A stretch of DNA of 64,000 bases from Dermatemys mawii (lineage: Eukaryota; Chordata; Testudines; Dermatemydidae). Below the pieces are notes generated by a model. That model made no database searches. It saw only the letters and a list, made by a program, of their open reading frames with translations, and was not told the DNA's origin. Position numbers and translations under genes: made by a program. Within the stretch, counting starts at the first letter, position 1. Each line of letters starts with the position of its first letter. The stretch covers positions 35,575,545 through 35,639,544 of the forward strand of contig ML677335.1 of the NCBI GenBank assembly GCA_007922305.1. Reading direction: 5' to 3'. Shown here one piece after another: positions 31,645 through 44,668 of the stretch.

Positions 31645-33050
31645 TGAAAAAAATTGTACCACTCAAGTATAAATCAGGGCATACTAAACAGAAGTAAACT
31701 GAGCTTGAAATTAACGTGATGGAAGGCTACTTTACTAGTAAACAGAAGAGAACTGCCCTTAACTAGGAGGCATCTCTCAGTTTAGACTGATCTCAGACAA
31801 ACTCCCCATTTCTATGCCATCTTTTTGAGGTTGAAAAGAAGTTAAATCACGAAACTGCTCTGGAAATCTTAATGCAAGTGAAAGTAACTCATCTCACATT
31901 ATTAAAAGCTGCTTGCTAGGGTTTATGTCTCTTATTTTGATTCCTTGGCTTGCCACCATTTTAAAGGTCACTGTCACACATCTGAGACTAAGGGTTGAGA
32001 ACTAATGGAAGAAGCTAAAAAGGAGTAATCTGTGATGTGATTTTAAGAATGTGAAACGTAGGGTTTTCTAGGCTTTCTGCAAATCAGGTAGGAGTTAGTG
32101 TACATGTGTATCTGTTGTAATGCAGATATCCTTGATTCCCTGCTGGCTTTCTGAGAAAGAGTCCTGCCCTGCAGAGAATTCTGCTTTTCAGTTATCTGCC
32201 CTATAATTATATCTTTACTTGCAACATCATACTCAGCCTTTCGATGTCTCTGTGCACTGTATAGCATTCCAAACAGGATATAGTCATTGATAAACATGGA
32301 AAACAAATTTGGACCTTAAGCTGAAGAGAAGCCTTTTTATGTCTTGTAATTGTTCTCTTTAATAAACATCCCCTGTTTAAGGAGGACTGTGATAATGTAA
32401 ATCATGACATGCACTAATTGATGACCAAGTTCCCATTATAGACCTGACCTAGCAAACACTTCTGAGGTCAATGGGATTACTCAACTGTGTAATGAGAGTC
32501 ACATACATAAGTCCTGTCAATTTAAAACTAGTATATTCTCACCATTATTTGCTAGTGTATATTTACTTTCAACCATGTTTTATTTTCTGTTAAAAAATGA
32601 AAAATCAAATAAATTAGCTTCATTTTTGTTTATAGTGAATTTCACTTCCAGGTTCCTAGTATGTCAATGTTTGGATTGCAGGCACCACAGGACAGTGTTT
32701 CAGAGTTAAACCCAACTTTTACATTTAGAATTTTAATGAAAATCATGGAAATATTTCTACTGGTCAAGGTTGTTATCCATGCAAAATTTAAATCTGGGTC
32801 AGAGGTGAATGGACAGAGTTTGTAGATCCTTTTTAGTTTCACTCAGTGTAAGAATGGAAAGTGAAGATAAACAATGTGCCTATGGGTGTAGCTCAGGCAC
32901 ATGTTCTGTATGCCACATTACAGGATCTTGTACATCACGAGGGTAACTTTTCTTGTAATGGCATACTGCCAGAATTTATTTTTTGCTCTTCATCACACCT
33001 TTCATAACCAGTGCTAGTTATCTATTACTAAAATGCTCCCGCTAAGGCAG
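31645..33050. other. No gene seen
   Basis: AT-rich anonymous DNA. The GAGGTCAATGGGATTAC word near 32465 belongs to the dispersed palindrome class. Confidence 0.45.
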
Positions 33051-33053
33051 TAC

Positions 33054-33116
33054 AGTATCAGGTTTCCCAGAGGGAATGAACAGAACAGATAATCATCAAG
33101 TGATCCTTCCCCTGAA
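33054..33116 (-). mobile_element. Tiny CR1-type 3' end fragment
   Basis: AGAGGGAATGAACAGAACAG followed by ATAATCATCAAGTGATCC matches part of the CR1-type 3' region at 18272 and 19637. The terminus itself is missing. Confidence 0.55.
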
Positions 33117-33810
33117 AGTATACCTGGGGAAATTATGGGCATGGGGGATTAGTGAACCCGGACGCTGCTTCAGACTAGTCAAAGTACAAGAGATGTTCTA
33201 GATACAGCCTCAGGAAAAGGAACTGGAACTAAAAAGCAAAGCATGCACATATACTCACAGATGACCATATAAATTAAAAGCACATAGATCTTAACCTGAA
33301 ATGAGATGAGGCTCATTAGCCAGCACTTAACTGAGCCTCCCTGTCTGGATCCCATCTCCTGCAGTTTCCATTCTTGCAGAGCTTCCTGTGTCTAAAGATC
33401 CCATTTACTAACCTGAAGCAACTGTGCTCCTTGTAAAGCTTGGGTAATCTGCTTCTGCCAGTTTGTAGTAGTCCAGCAACCACCAAACTCCACTTCTTAT
33501 GCCTCTTTAGGCATTTGCCTACTTGAATTTTTCCTGATTTTCTGAATCAAACAGGGAAAGAGGCAATGTGTGTGCACCTGCTGCAGGAACTCATAGAAAG
33601 AAAGAAAAACAAAAGAATGTAATTGTTTTCATACTTATCAGTCCTCCATAATGATGCCCTTTGTATTCTTCTTCTTGGCCACACTTCTTAATTTTAGTCT
33701 TTCCATCTGCTCTAATTCATCACTATTTAATTCTGAAAGCATTTGAGCACAGAGTTAAACCCTAGGCCAAATTATAATTATTCAAAACTTTGCTCATTTT
33801 ACTCATGCAT
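33117..33810. other. No gene seen
   Basis: Anonymous sequence without recognised repeats. Confidence 0.4.
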
Positions 33811-33926
33811 TGGGGCCAATTCTCCATTGCACTCCCCTCTGAGTAGCCATTTATACCAATGAAGATCATAATAGTAGCATTTTACCTGCACTTTTCATTG
33901 GTGTAAAACGACTGAGAATTGGGCCC
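33811..33926. repeat. Palindromic MITE-like repeat, 116 bp
   Basis: Left end TGGGGCCAATTCTCC and right end GAGAATTGGGCCCA are an inverted pair. The inner part has ATTTATACCAATGAAGATC and the inverted TTCATTGGTGTAAAACG. Non-coding. A flanking ATT on both sides could be a 3-bp duplication, but the evidence is weak. Confidence 0.65.
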
Positions 33927-34499
33927 ATTAATTTAAATATTATGGGATCATGCAACATTTAAATCAATGGGATTATTCACAGAAGACAATTGGGGTTTAG
34001 CCTGTTATATATGTATATATATATACACAGTAGATCATACTCGAAGAATAGAGATCAAACAAGCACTATACAGTAAGAGCTACTGCAGTTTTTCCATGTT
34101 CCTTTGTCACTTTCTTCTGAATTCTGTTTTCATCTTATCCTATAACTGTGTCAGTCTGCAGAGATTCTAAATTACAATCACCTGTTCTCGTGTAATCATT
34201 TCTTTCAGTGTTTCTTCCTTCCCTATGAAATCCATGTGTTTCTGACATCTGTTCCCCACCATTATCTTTTATGAACTCTCAGGCAAATAACCCATTCAGC
34301 AATGCTATCAATGTCAACCTGCTGTGTCAATATATTACTCGATAGGTTAGAGGCCCCACAAGATGCTGACCTTTATATTCCTATGACCTTGAACAATTTC
34401 CTCCGATTTCAGCTTCTTGTACATTCTGATGTTAGTTCTCCATGTTTGCTATTCTTATCATTTCTAACTATATAGGTAGTAAAATAACCCTACAAACAT

Positions 34500-34765
34500 T
34501 AACCAATTTATTACCACTCCTGTGAGATAGGGAAATAATATTATTCCCATATTACAGGTGGAGAACCAAGGTACAAACTGAGTAAGGCCTAGTTTCAGGC
34601 AAGTTAAGCCTAATCTTGAGTGCTTTGCTGGACTGAGGTCTGACTGACTTTTCCAAGGTCAGAACAGGCAGTCTGTGATATAGCCCAGAACTGAACCTGA
34701 ACATCTTAAGTCCCTAGACAGTGCCTTAGCCATAAGACCAACTTTCCTCTACTTTCCAGACCTTA
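34500..34765 (-). mobile_element. CORE-SINE (MIR-like), degraded
   Basis: ATTATTCCCATATTACAGGT, then GGAGAACCAAGGTAC, TTTCCAAGGTCAGAACAGGC, CCCAGAACTGAACCTGA and CCTTAGCCATAAGACC follow the order of the complement of the MIR core. The central part is disturbed. Confidence 0.6.
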
Positions 34766-35394
34766 TTCTTTCTAATTTGTTAAGAGTCCAGTCCTTGATG
34801 ATACAGAGCCCTCTTTAACTCCCCTAAAGGTGAATTGGAGCGGAGAGCACTCACCCATGAACAGGACCATATTTAACTTATATACAATATGTAAACAAAA
34901 CTGGGCAGGAAGGGTAGTGAAAGGTATATAATCAGTTACTAATAATGCTGGCATTAAGTATCTAGCTAGTTCCTGAGAAAGAGAGAATGTTTGGAATACT
35001 TTTGTAGCCAACTTTAAGAGTTAACATAGAAACACCATCACAGAACTACCAAGATGCACATTTTGCTCTCACACACACACTTCATAAGAACAAAGGAAAA
35101 TATTGAAAATCTAGCAATAAAGTGGAAATTGCTCCCTCTATTTTTCATATTTCCCTGAATACTATAACAAATACCAGTTCTACAGAAAACAGAGTACACA
35201 AAACCAGACAATAAAACGATAGCCCAAATATAGCACTGTGGAACCTCTGTCAGCAGAGTTGATGAAAAATTCATCCCAGCCCACTCAGGAGGGAAACCAA
35301 AATTACTAATTAACTTAAGAGCTCTCCCAAAATATTGTTTCATAGTAAGAGCTCGTGTCATTTAGGGATACTCTGGTGGCCACTGAAATAAGAA
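34766..35394. other. No gene seen
   Basis: Anonymous sequence. Nothing recognised. Confidence 0.4.
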
Positions 35395-36136
35395 AAGGGC
35401 TGCCCGTTTTCCCTGAACTTTCCCTGTTGATAGCCCTATGTAGCCTGCTAGCAACTCACCCCTGCGGCGCCTCCTGCTGGTTGTCCAGGAATTAGCTCTT
35501 CCAGTGTCTGGAGCGCCCGATGCAGGCCGCTGTCTCGCTTGCCGCTGGCCCCGTGTCCCTCCCAGACCCCGGTGCCCTCTTCCCTGGAGTGCTGCACCTC
35601 TGCAGTATCCCCACAGTCTCTCTGGGTCTCCTCTTCTTGGGGAACCCCCGCTCACTATCCCCACATTGCTTCAGCCTATGGGCTACTGCCAGTCACCATC
35701 AAACACCCTTTCACTGGGGCCGACTGTAGTCTGTTTAAGCCAGACATCATAGGCAAGGAGGGTTTGGCCTGCTGCCTCTGCCTACCCATAGGCTGCCTCA
35801 CTACCCTTTCTTGGCCACAGACCAAGCCCTGCAGCCTGGGGAATTGCCAGCCTGAAGCTCCCCAGCAACTCTGGCCTTTCCCCCTCAGCCCTGCTCCACC
35901 CCAGGCACCTTCTTAAAATCCCCAGCAGCCAGGCCAGTCTGCCTCCACAGCTAGAGGGGACTCTGTGGCTTCTGGCCCACTGCCCTCTTATAAGGGCCAG
36001 CTGGGCCCTGACTGAGCTCGCCGCAGCTGCGGCTGCTTCCTCACTCAACCTGGGAGCTGCTTGCCCCTAGCCACAGCCCTTCCCAAGGCTGTTTTAACCC
36101 CTTTTCTTTCAGGAGCGGGGTAGTCACCCCACTACA
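35395..36136 (-). mobile_element. GC-rich LTR-like element (candidate)
   Basis: Composition changes sharply from about 35400 to 36136. On the minus strand the block starts TGTAGTGGGGTGACTACCCC, a TG start. It has CTTATAAGAGG near 35990 as a possible TATA box, and continues GC-rich with CAGCAGGAGGCGCCGCAGG near the far end. This fits the LTR and leader of a turtle endogenous retrovirus. No matching CA end or target duplication was fixed. Open frames in the block show no protein family and reflect its GC content. Confidence 0.5.
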
Positions 36137-36479
36137 CCCTGGGAGCAAGTGATCCATAATCTATAACCACTTCATTTATAACTGTCAAGTTAATCGAAGC
36201 TAATTTCAGATGGTTTCTCTAACCACTTGTTTAATTGACTCAGCTGAAAAAGTGATCCCATAGCACTTACAACACTCTTGGACCAAACAAATTTTAAGGT
36301 TAATTTTAACAGTATTCTCTATAGCCTCTGTCCAAATTTGGGGCAGTTTAACAAGTCTTTGGTTTTATTTTAAAAACACTGCAACTAAATGTTACTACTC
36401 AACTCATTACTATACCTAGCACATATGCAGCACCTTTTTCAGAGGACCTGAAACTGCTTTTTATATTGCTATTTATATA

Positions 36480-36670
36480 GTACCAGAAATGAGCATTGTA
36501 CTATAAAGAGAAGAGGAAATTTCATTTCCCCTTTTTAAATATGGAGAAACTGAGCACAAAGCATCTCTCTCCGACCCCCAAGTTATCCAGCAAATCAGTA
36601 GAAGATACAGGAATACAGCCCAGAGCTCCTGATTTCCCATCCTCCTGCTCTAACCACTGGTCCATGCTAA
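36480..36670 (-). mobile_element. CORE-SINE (MIR-like) copy
   Basis: ATGGAGAAACTGAGCACAAA, CAAGTTATCCAGCAAATCAG, CCCAGAGCTCCTGATTTCCC and TGCTCTAACCACTGGTCCAT give the complement of the MIR core in order. The left side has the AT-rich tail. Confidence 0.7.
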
Positions 36671-36949
36671 TGCTAGTTATCAACTTCTCAAGTAACAGAG
36701 AGGTAATTCAGTTTCTGAGTGCCCAACATGAAACACCTGGATTTCCACTGGGTGGGTGATTCTGAAAATCAAGTCCTTCAAAGTTTCTCAAGCTGAGTAC
36801 ATAAAATCACTTCCCACTTTAATAAATATTTTGGTCTAAAATTTTGATAGTTAATCAAATCCAATTAAAAAAAAGTAACATAACTGTAGATTTCAGTGAG
36901 CATATCACGCTGCAGTACTGAAGTGGTAGTTATATGTTTGAGAGAGACC

Positions 36950-37080
36950 CTCTCTCTGGTTCTCTGTGTTGTCTAAGATTGTACACTATTCATGGCAGGG
37001 ACCATATCTCCCTGTGTTTCTTTAACAATGCTGATTACATTGCTTGTGCTGGACAGCTAATAAATAATAAGAATAGGTAT
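36950..37080 (+). mobile_element. L2/CORE-SINE tail fragment
   Basis: GATTGTACACTATTCATGGC, AGGGACCATATCTCCCTGTG and GCTGATTACATTGCTTGTGC, ending AATAAATAATAAGAATA, is the plus-strand tail with an AAT-rich end. Confidence 0.5.
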
Positions 37081-37460
37081 GTAACAAGAACCCTTTCAGT
37101 AGTTAAGCTAAAGAGCATAAGCCTCAGTCTGTTTTGTGTCTCTTAAGACTTACAGCACAGAAAGTGTGTGGGGCTGTGGTGGGGTGGGGAATGTAGCTTT
37201 ATTGTGCTATCTTTGTGTTTCCTACAATCTGGGCTCCTCTGAGGGTGGGAATGGTCCTTGACATAAAATTTTTTGAATAACCCCAAGTGTTGATCTAACT
37301 TTCTACATCCTTACCTAGGGCTCATCTGGTCTGCTCAGCATTCATTCTCCCTCATTCACCCTCGGGCATGCCCCTATTCCAGGAACTGCAAAGGGGAATG
37401 GCTTAGGACTATATATTTCAGCCTTACACCATAACTGTCCACAAATCTACAATATTTGTA

Positions 37461-38875
37461 TGTAACCCTTCTGCCCATCAGAGTTGGCAGCAACAAGGGC
37501 CGGGTTCAGTATCCAGGGGTTCCATTCCAATAGCACAATACAAAAACTGGCTCGAGCCCCCACCCAGTGACCTGGGACAACCATATACCACCCCTCTGGG
37601 CGTCTGTAAGAGACAATACTTCCCCTCTCGCAAGCACAGAGTCTGAGTGTACCAAAGCCTTTTAATAACAGGGAGAAACAATGTGGCATTATATTGGGGA
37701 AACACCACAAACAAGGTTAATAAACCAAACCATGAACCAGAAGCCCCCTCCCAGCAAATAGGCCGTGGCCTTCCCTTTGGCTCTTGAGTTCCACAACCCC
37801 AAAAAGTCACTCAATAGTCCCAAAAGTCCAACAGCCCAAGAGTCTCTGTCCTTGGTCCGTGCAGAGTTCAAAAGTCAATTGGCAGAGTCTTACCTCCAGC
37901 CTGGGTGGAGATGGAGGGTAGGGCACGGGGCACCTTACGTGGTCCGAGGCCGACTGCGCCGCCTCTCCGTGAGGTTCCGCTGCAGCTCTCACCGCAATCG
38001 GCTCTGCTCCGCTCCACTGGCTGTCCTACGAACCGCTCTGCCCGTTGATCCGCTAGCTGCTCTGCTAGCCGACACACAGACAGCTCTGCTGCGCTGGTCA
38101 CTCTGCCCGCAGCACCCACGCCTCTGCTAGGTGACAGACAGACAGCTCTGCCGCGCCGGTCACTCTGCCCGCAGCACCAACACCTCCGCTAGTCGACAGA
38201 CAGCTCTGCTGCACCAGTCACTCCGCTAGCCGTCCTGCTAGCTGACACACAGACTGCTCTGCTGCACCAGCCACTCTGCACTTTTTCCAGCCCCCCTACT
38301 TAAGACAGTGCTCAGTGATTTCTTTAGCTCTTAGGTGATTTCAGCTCACAGTAGGGGAGCCTTAGTGCAGGTGCATCAGTGAGCCCAAAGCAATTGTCAG
38401 CTCAGCAGCCTGGAACCAGGCTCCTAATGGAAGCAAAATTCAATTCTGACATTCCACAGTGGAGAGAGGCAGGGTGCAATAGGCCTGGGAGGCCCTCAGA
38501 CAGAGCCCTCACCAAAAGGTATAGGTGCTTGTCCATCACCTCTCTCAATCTCACAGTGTTCTGAAAACGCATGGCCCTTGCCCAGTGAGTGCTACCTAGA
38601 TGATGGCGAGTCCCTCCATCATAACAAGGGCCAAGTACATGTCCATAGTCCTTCATTCACATAATCACAGTAACATCACTTTATCATTCCTGCCCCAATA
38701 ACATAGAAACTGGGGCTCCCTCATCAGCCGAAGTGGCCATGTGGGCTGCTGTGGGCTCAGGCTAGGCGCAGTGGGTGTGTCTATGCAAATTGATCAGCCC
38801 CAGACTTATTTTGCAAGGCTCACTGTAATTCCCATAGTTCGCCACCAGATGTCAGAATATATCTCATTCCTGACA
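37461..38875 (-). mobile_element. Long LTR-like element with GC-rich tandem repeats (candidate)
   Basis: On the minus strand the block begins TGTCAGGAATGAGATATATT and ends AGAAGGGTTACA, that is TG...CA. A possible ATTAAA signal lies at the complement of about 37660. An ACTTAAG-containing stretch near 38298 could be the TATA region. The middle is CpG-rich and holds tandem repeats (next entry). Flanking bases TTGTA and CTGCT do not form a target duplication, so the boundaries or the identity could be wrong. I recall similar text as a widespread turtle repeat but cannot name its family. Confidence 0.45.
38064..38284. repeat. Tandem repeat of about 62 bp, roughly 3.5 copies
   Basis: Units begin GCTAG at about 38064, 38125, 38188 and 38225. 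They share GACA-CAGACAGCTCTGCTGC, then TCACTCTGCCCGCAGCAC. The last two units are shortened. CpG is frequent, unlike the rest of the window. Confidence 0.75.
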
Positions 38876-38914
38876 CTGCTTACATGTAGAAGGATGAAGG
38901 ATTTCCTGTGTGTG

Positions 38915-38978
38915 TTACAGAGGAGGTTAGACTAGATGCTCATAATTGTCCCTCCTGGCCTTAAAAATCTATGAATGC
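38915..38978 (+). mobile_element. CR1 3' terminal fragment
   Basis: GAGGTTAGACTAGATGCTCA, then CCTCCTGGCCTTAAAAATCT and ATGAATG, is a CR1 3' end. It begins just after the LTR-like block. Confidence 0.7.
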
Positions 38979-38979
38979 T

Positions 38980-41900
38980 AATACACTCGCCCTATTTTCT
39001 TGTACAGAAGCACTTGCCTGTGCTTTTTGCCTCTCTCCAATAGCTGCTGATCCCTTTCAGCAGAAAGATGTGTAGAGTTAAAGATGCATAAGGACAAGGA
39101 TGTCACACAGAAATAGAAGAGGGGTCAAAAAATTGTTTGAAGTTGTCATTTCATTCTAAACTAGTCATTTGACCAATATTACAGAATGTTTATACTCATC
39201 TGATCACAAAAAAACTTCTTCTAATATTCTCTCAGCAGGAAACCTGTTTTTTTTCCTAAATGCTATACGGTATTGAAAAGACCAAATTTACTACAATTAT
39301 CATTTGTTTATTTTTACAGAGCAAAAAATTCTCAGTGGTAGCTACCTTTTTAAAATGGAGTTTACATGGGCAAACAAATGTTAACTGTGGAGCATCACTG
39401 AATATGATTTGTAGTTTAACTGTCACATTAAATCTTTTAATTAAAACTTGCAAAACAAACTGCAGTATTAGTAGTTCCGTAATCAGCTTCAGATTTTCTG
39501 CCTGCTTAACATCAGGCTTTTTCACTCTAGGGAAATATAGTCACCAAATATTATCCTATACTGATGATGATTTCAATTAACTATCTCCTCAGATCTATAA
39601 TGCAAGTGTTAATTACCAAACCTTCATTTTCACCATTACTGAAAGATAATATGTTCCTGTTATAAATAGGTTAATTTCTCTGTAGTCCAGTTTGTATGGA
39701 TATTCATAGTGTTTTTATTATTATTGCTATTAACAGGCAGTAAATGAGGAGAAAACATTGAGAACGGTATACAAGATGAATGGAAAGAAAAAAGAAAATG
39801 GGAAAACCCAAGATATTAGAAAGAATGACTTCAAATCCAGTGAAAGAAAATAATTCAATACTCTTGTTTAAAGGGCATGTATTTGGTCAGTGGTTTCAAC
39901 AAACGTATCAAAATACCAAGCTGCATTTCCGTACACTAAAGATAATCTTTATCGTACAGATTAATTACACTTTAGTGTATAGTGTTAATATCAGTAACAC
40001 TAACATCTTTTTGTCAGTTAAACCACAGAATTCTGGTCTTGAGCTATCATAAAAAAACCCCACACAAACTTACTGGAGTACCACCTGTCTATATAGAAGA
40101 TGAAAGAAATAAGGGCAGCTTTATGCATTTGATCAACATTTGCATCAGTTCTGGTTTATAAGAAACATATATTAATGCAGACATATAGAGCGCCAAAGTA
40201 ATGATTCAAATTCTGCACTGGCTTATATCCCATGTAGCCTCGCAGAGGTTAGACTTCAGACTTATGCTGTGATCCTATGTGATTGCAGTGTAACTAAGTG
40301 TAGAAGCTGGGTCATCAGAAGTTATGGAGATATGTATTAGCTTCACCTTTCACCATGAAGAGACAACATCCAAGATCTACTCAACCTATCTTTCCATTTC
40401 AAGCATTCTATTTTGGCCCCTCCCTAACTTTGCTCAGAGGCAGGGCTTTTTGTTCGGTCCTGAAATTACCACCTTCCAACAACACAGCATGAAGTTTCCA
40501 AGCTCTAAACCAAAAAAACATGAAGCTTTTCAAGTCACTAAATGTACAAAGACATCTCACTAAAATACACTCTAAAACAGAAAGCCCCAAAACAAAAGAA
40601 ATCTTTGTTAAGAAGGTCTTAAGGCTGTAAATATCTCTGAATATCCCAGACATCCCTCTAAAGGGATTAGAAGGATAAATCCAGCTGACTTTCAATCAGA
40701 CTCATGCTCCTAAATACCTCAGATGCCTTGGAAAAATATCCTCTTTAGGTGATAAATTTAATAAAACACAAGGTTAAAGTTACACACACAGAAAAAAAAT
40801 TGTTGAAAGGATTGTATTATAGAGTTAAGGTACTCCATCTCAGACAACCTGCACGCTCTCTGCACCCTACAGACATGAAACCAGGTTCAGCCTTTATTGC
40901 AATTCACCTTCATCGTTGATACAAGACAATGCATTATACTCAACACAAACATATGTTTCACCCACTTCCTAAAAATGTCCACCTGCTCTATTGGAGATCA
41001 GCCTCCACCTCTCATTCCATTGAGAAGTCAGCAACTCTAAGTGTTTGCCTCATGGAAAGGGGTTTATGAGCTTCAGCTGTCACAAAAGAGGGAATTCAGA
41101 CACTTTGGTTATTACAGAATCTATAATCAGATTCTCTCTATAGTTAATAGTGCAGAGTCTCTCACAGACATCTTGCATGGTCATCGGTACATCACTGAAT
41201 CCTCTCTGTGCCTCAGCTGCTGCACTGGTGAAATAGGCATTTAACAACAGTTACCTAAGACATTACCTTTTGTTGGTAACAAAAGAGCTCAAGGGTAAGG
41301 TAAAAAGGTGTATAAAGTCAAGGCATTATTATTACATTTCATATGTGGACAAGAGACCTGTCCAACTCCCATCCATATTATACTTTCATCATAGCAGGCT
41401 CTGGACATTTCACAGCTCTTTTGACTGTGGGTGGGTTCCCCAGGGATGGATATTTTAAATCCAATGTACTCTTCTGGTAAATATAGATTAACATTGATAT
41501 ATAAACTATGAAGGATATCATGTAACCTGTTAGCAGCTGCATGCAAAATACCACTGTACATATTATTTAATCACTAGGTTCCTTTTTACAACAGTAATTT
41601 TAACATGTCAGCGCAATACTTATCTCTGACACTTTATATAACTTGCATGGAGGGTGCATGTAATGGCAGGACATTAGGTCAGAGTTAAGGTGTTTGGTAA
41701 CCTGAATTAGTACTTTCATACTTTCTAATGGTTGGGCTTTTAAAAAACTTTACATTTAGTTTACAATTTTCTAGCTTTCAGAGATTTGTGGGTTTTTATT
41801 TTTGGTCTGAGAATACACTTTATAAGACTAATGCTATGAAGGTATTCTGATAAATCTGTAAATCACAAATCCTGAAAAATTCCTTTGTCTCATTTCAGAT

Positions 41901-43524
41901 CTTCACTCCACATTGTTACAGTGATTTGTGTCTTGAGATGCTGAGTAGAATGATTGCTTTCTCCTGCCTCAGGACACCCTTGAAAATGAGATGTTCAATA
42001 GGAATTTCCTGGTTAACTATGTTGCTTAATAAATCCATAAATGGAGTAGGGCAGCTCAGCTGTGCACTACTTCAATATTTCTCTAAGCTTTGAATTACAT
42101 TTCATCTACATGTAATTCTCCCCTCATGCTCCCCTTTTGCCCCCTGGTTGGAGAACTCAATTGTCAGTTTCCAGTGATTTCATCATGGAAAACAATACAG
42201 CTTTGACAATAACATTTTATTAACCTTTATAGCTTTAAAGGCCTACATCAGAGACAAATTTCCACAGTGTTAACAGTCAAAGGTTAAAAAGTGATTGCTG
42301 CTAATAATGAATCTCTGAAAGGTATTCAGTTGTATTTTCCTTTAATACATTCAATACTTTCAATACTTATAAAAGATAAAGGGCTGACAATAATTGAAAG
42401 AAGAAGCTATTTTTCAAAAAAAACCCAGTCATTCTTCATCTTCTCTGAAATTGTACCTTAATTTAAAGGGGAACCTTTCATAGTTAAATAGCTCTTCTCC
42501 CCCTCCCCATTCAATTCCAATGATAAATAAAGGAGATTAGATCACCTACTCTAGTTGCTGAAAATTATCTGGCGCTACACTGCAGCTTCAAACCACAGCC
42601 CTTGACAGGCATGGAGGGAGGGGTACACCTGGAGGCATTATAACTGAGGACTACAATACTACCCAGAGTGCAGGGGAAGCACAGCACAGTTATCTCCCTT
42701 TAAAAGAGCACAGCATATCTGGGGGCTAGCTCTGCTGGAAGGTCATGGCACATATTGCAGAAAGCAGCTCGACATTTACCTTCAGACTTTGCAGAAAATT
42801 CTGCAGTTAATCAGTACTACAAGCAAGCACAATACTGTTTTAACCACAGAGCCCTATCCTGGGCGAGGACCCTGGTCCATAAGCTAGAACACCCCACTAA
42901 CCCATCTCATGTGAGCTAAGGAGGATAGCTTTTTTCTTGCATCTCTGGGAGGATAAGCAGACACCAAAGCCAGTGAAGAGTGGTAGGGCCATACCTTCTC
43001 CCTGTTCTGGTCGCACAGCACATTGGGCACACTGGGGTGGAGCAGGCCACACCATCCAAATGTGCAATGTGAAATACGTTTGGATGTGAGAGTGACTCCT
43101 TATTGCAGTATAATCCCTTCTCCAGCATCCACTGTGGCACTATATCTCACCACCACCACCCCAGATACAGGCCCAGGCCTATTCATTCTAGTTCCAGTCC
43201 TCAAGAAAGTCCTAATTCAATGTGCTCATAATGTTTCTTCCAGTGATATAGCTTGAAGGGCCAAAATTCATGTACTGTGTATACAAAAACCTGACAGGAG
43301 GTCCAAAGTTCAGAACTGGATCAAGAGGCTGAAGCCTGGCAAACAGTGAACAATATTAGCTAAGAGAAGCAGAACAAGAGACTTTTTTTAAAAAAACACT
43401 AAGATAGAATGATCAGCAAAACCTCCAGGTGGGAAGCAGTAATTGGGGCCTTTATGAAGCTGTGAACAGACAAAGGAGTGAGAGAGATCCTATGTCTGCA
43501 TCTGTATAAATTCCTCTGCAAGAA
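38980..43524. other. No gene seen; long AT-rich anonymous stretch
   Basis: No domain, exon-like frame or clear transposon was found in about 4.5 kb. The part 39240-39640 has homogeneous AT-rich text with several ATTAAA/TTAATTA words and could be conserved non-coding DNA. The part 42190-42400 is similar. This is an impression only. Confidence 0.5.
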
Positions 43525-44668
43525 GAATCACAGAATATCAGGGTTGAAAGTGACCTCAGGTGGTCATCTAGTCCAACCCTCTGCTCAAAACAGGACCAAT
43601 CCCCAACTAAATCATCCCAGCCAGAGCTTTGTCAAGCCTGACCTTAAAAACCTCTAAGGAAGGAGATTCTACCACCTCCCCAAGTAACCCATTCCAGTGT
43701 TTCACCACCCTCCTAGTGAAAAAGCTTTTCCTAATATCCAACCTAAACCTTCCCCACTGCAACTTGAGACCATTAGTCCTCGTTCTGTCATCTGGTACCA
43801 CTGAGAACAGTCTAGATCCAGCCTCTTTGGAACTCCCTTTCAGATAGTTGAAAGCAGCTATCAAATCTCTCCTCAGTCTTCTCTTCTGTAGACTAAACAA
43901 TCCCAGTTCTCTCAGCCTCTCCTCATAAGTCATGTGCTCCAGGCCCCTAATCATTTGTGTTGCCCTCCTCTGGACTCTTTCCAATTTATCCACATCCTTC
44001 TTGTAGTGTGGGACCCACAACTGGACAAAGTACTCCAGATGAGGCCTCACCAGTGTTGAATGGAGGGGAATGATCACGTCCTTCGATCTGCTGGCAATTC
44101 CCCTACTTATACAGCCCAAAATGCCATTAGCCTTCTTGGCAAAAAGAGCACAAGTTGATTCATGTCCAGCTTCTCATCCACTGTAACCCCTAGGTCCTTT
44201 TCTGCAGAACTGCTGCCTCGCCATTTGGTCCCTAGTCTGTAGCAGTGCCTGGAATTCTTCCGTCCCAAGTGCAGGACTCTGCACTTATCCTTGTTGAACC
44301 TCATCAAATTTCTTTTGGCCCAATCCTTTAATCTGTCTAGGTCCCTCTGTATCCTATCCCTACCCTTCAGTGTATCTACCACTCCTCCCAGTTTAGTATC
44401 ATCTGCAAACTTGCTGAGGATCCAGTCCACACCACCCTCCAGATCACTGATAAAGATATTGAATAAAACCAGCCCCAGGACCAACCCTTGGGGCACTCCG
44501 CTTGATACTGGCTGTCAACTAGACATGGAGCCATTAATCACTACCCGTTGAGCCCAACGATCCAGCCAGCTTTTTATCCACCTTATGGTCCATTCATCCA
44601 GCCCATACTACTTTAACTTGCTAGCAAGAATACTGTGGGAGACAGTATCAAAAGCTTTGCTAAAGTCA
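43525..44668 (-). mobile_element. CR1 LINE, 5'-truncated, well preserved
   Basis: The plus-strand left end AATCACAGAATATCAGGG is the complement of the CR1 3' terminus. The minus frame 44107-44496 has [15 protein letters not shown], then [31 protein letters not shown] text and [13 protein letters not shown] motif C (FADD) and the thumb. The minus frame 43607-44119 has [20 protein letters not shown], then [31 protein letters not shown] and [20 protein letters not shown]: the C-terminus. The 5' truncation is at FSKAFDTVSHS (about 44641-44668), inside motif A. One frameshift near 44110-44150 separates the frames. Confidence 0.9.

Noticed and set aside
35539..35916. Proline-rich 125-codon frame in the GC-rich block
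   Set aside because: The overlapping frames on both strands in this block are all open because of GC content. The block looks like an LTR.
37765..38130. Arg/Leu-rich frame in the second GC-rich block
   Set aside because: It runs into CpG-rich tandem repeats and has no domain.
38064..38284. CRISPR-like array
   Set aside because: Units are contiguous tandem repeats without unique spacers, in vertebrate DNA.
43607..44119. 170-codon frame as a possible gene
   Set aside because: It is the C-terminal part of CR1 ORF2 in a truncated copy, not a host gene.
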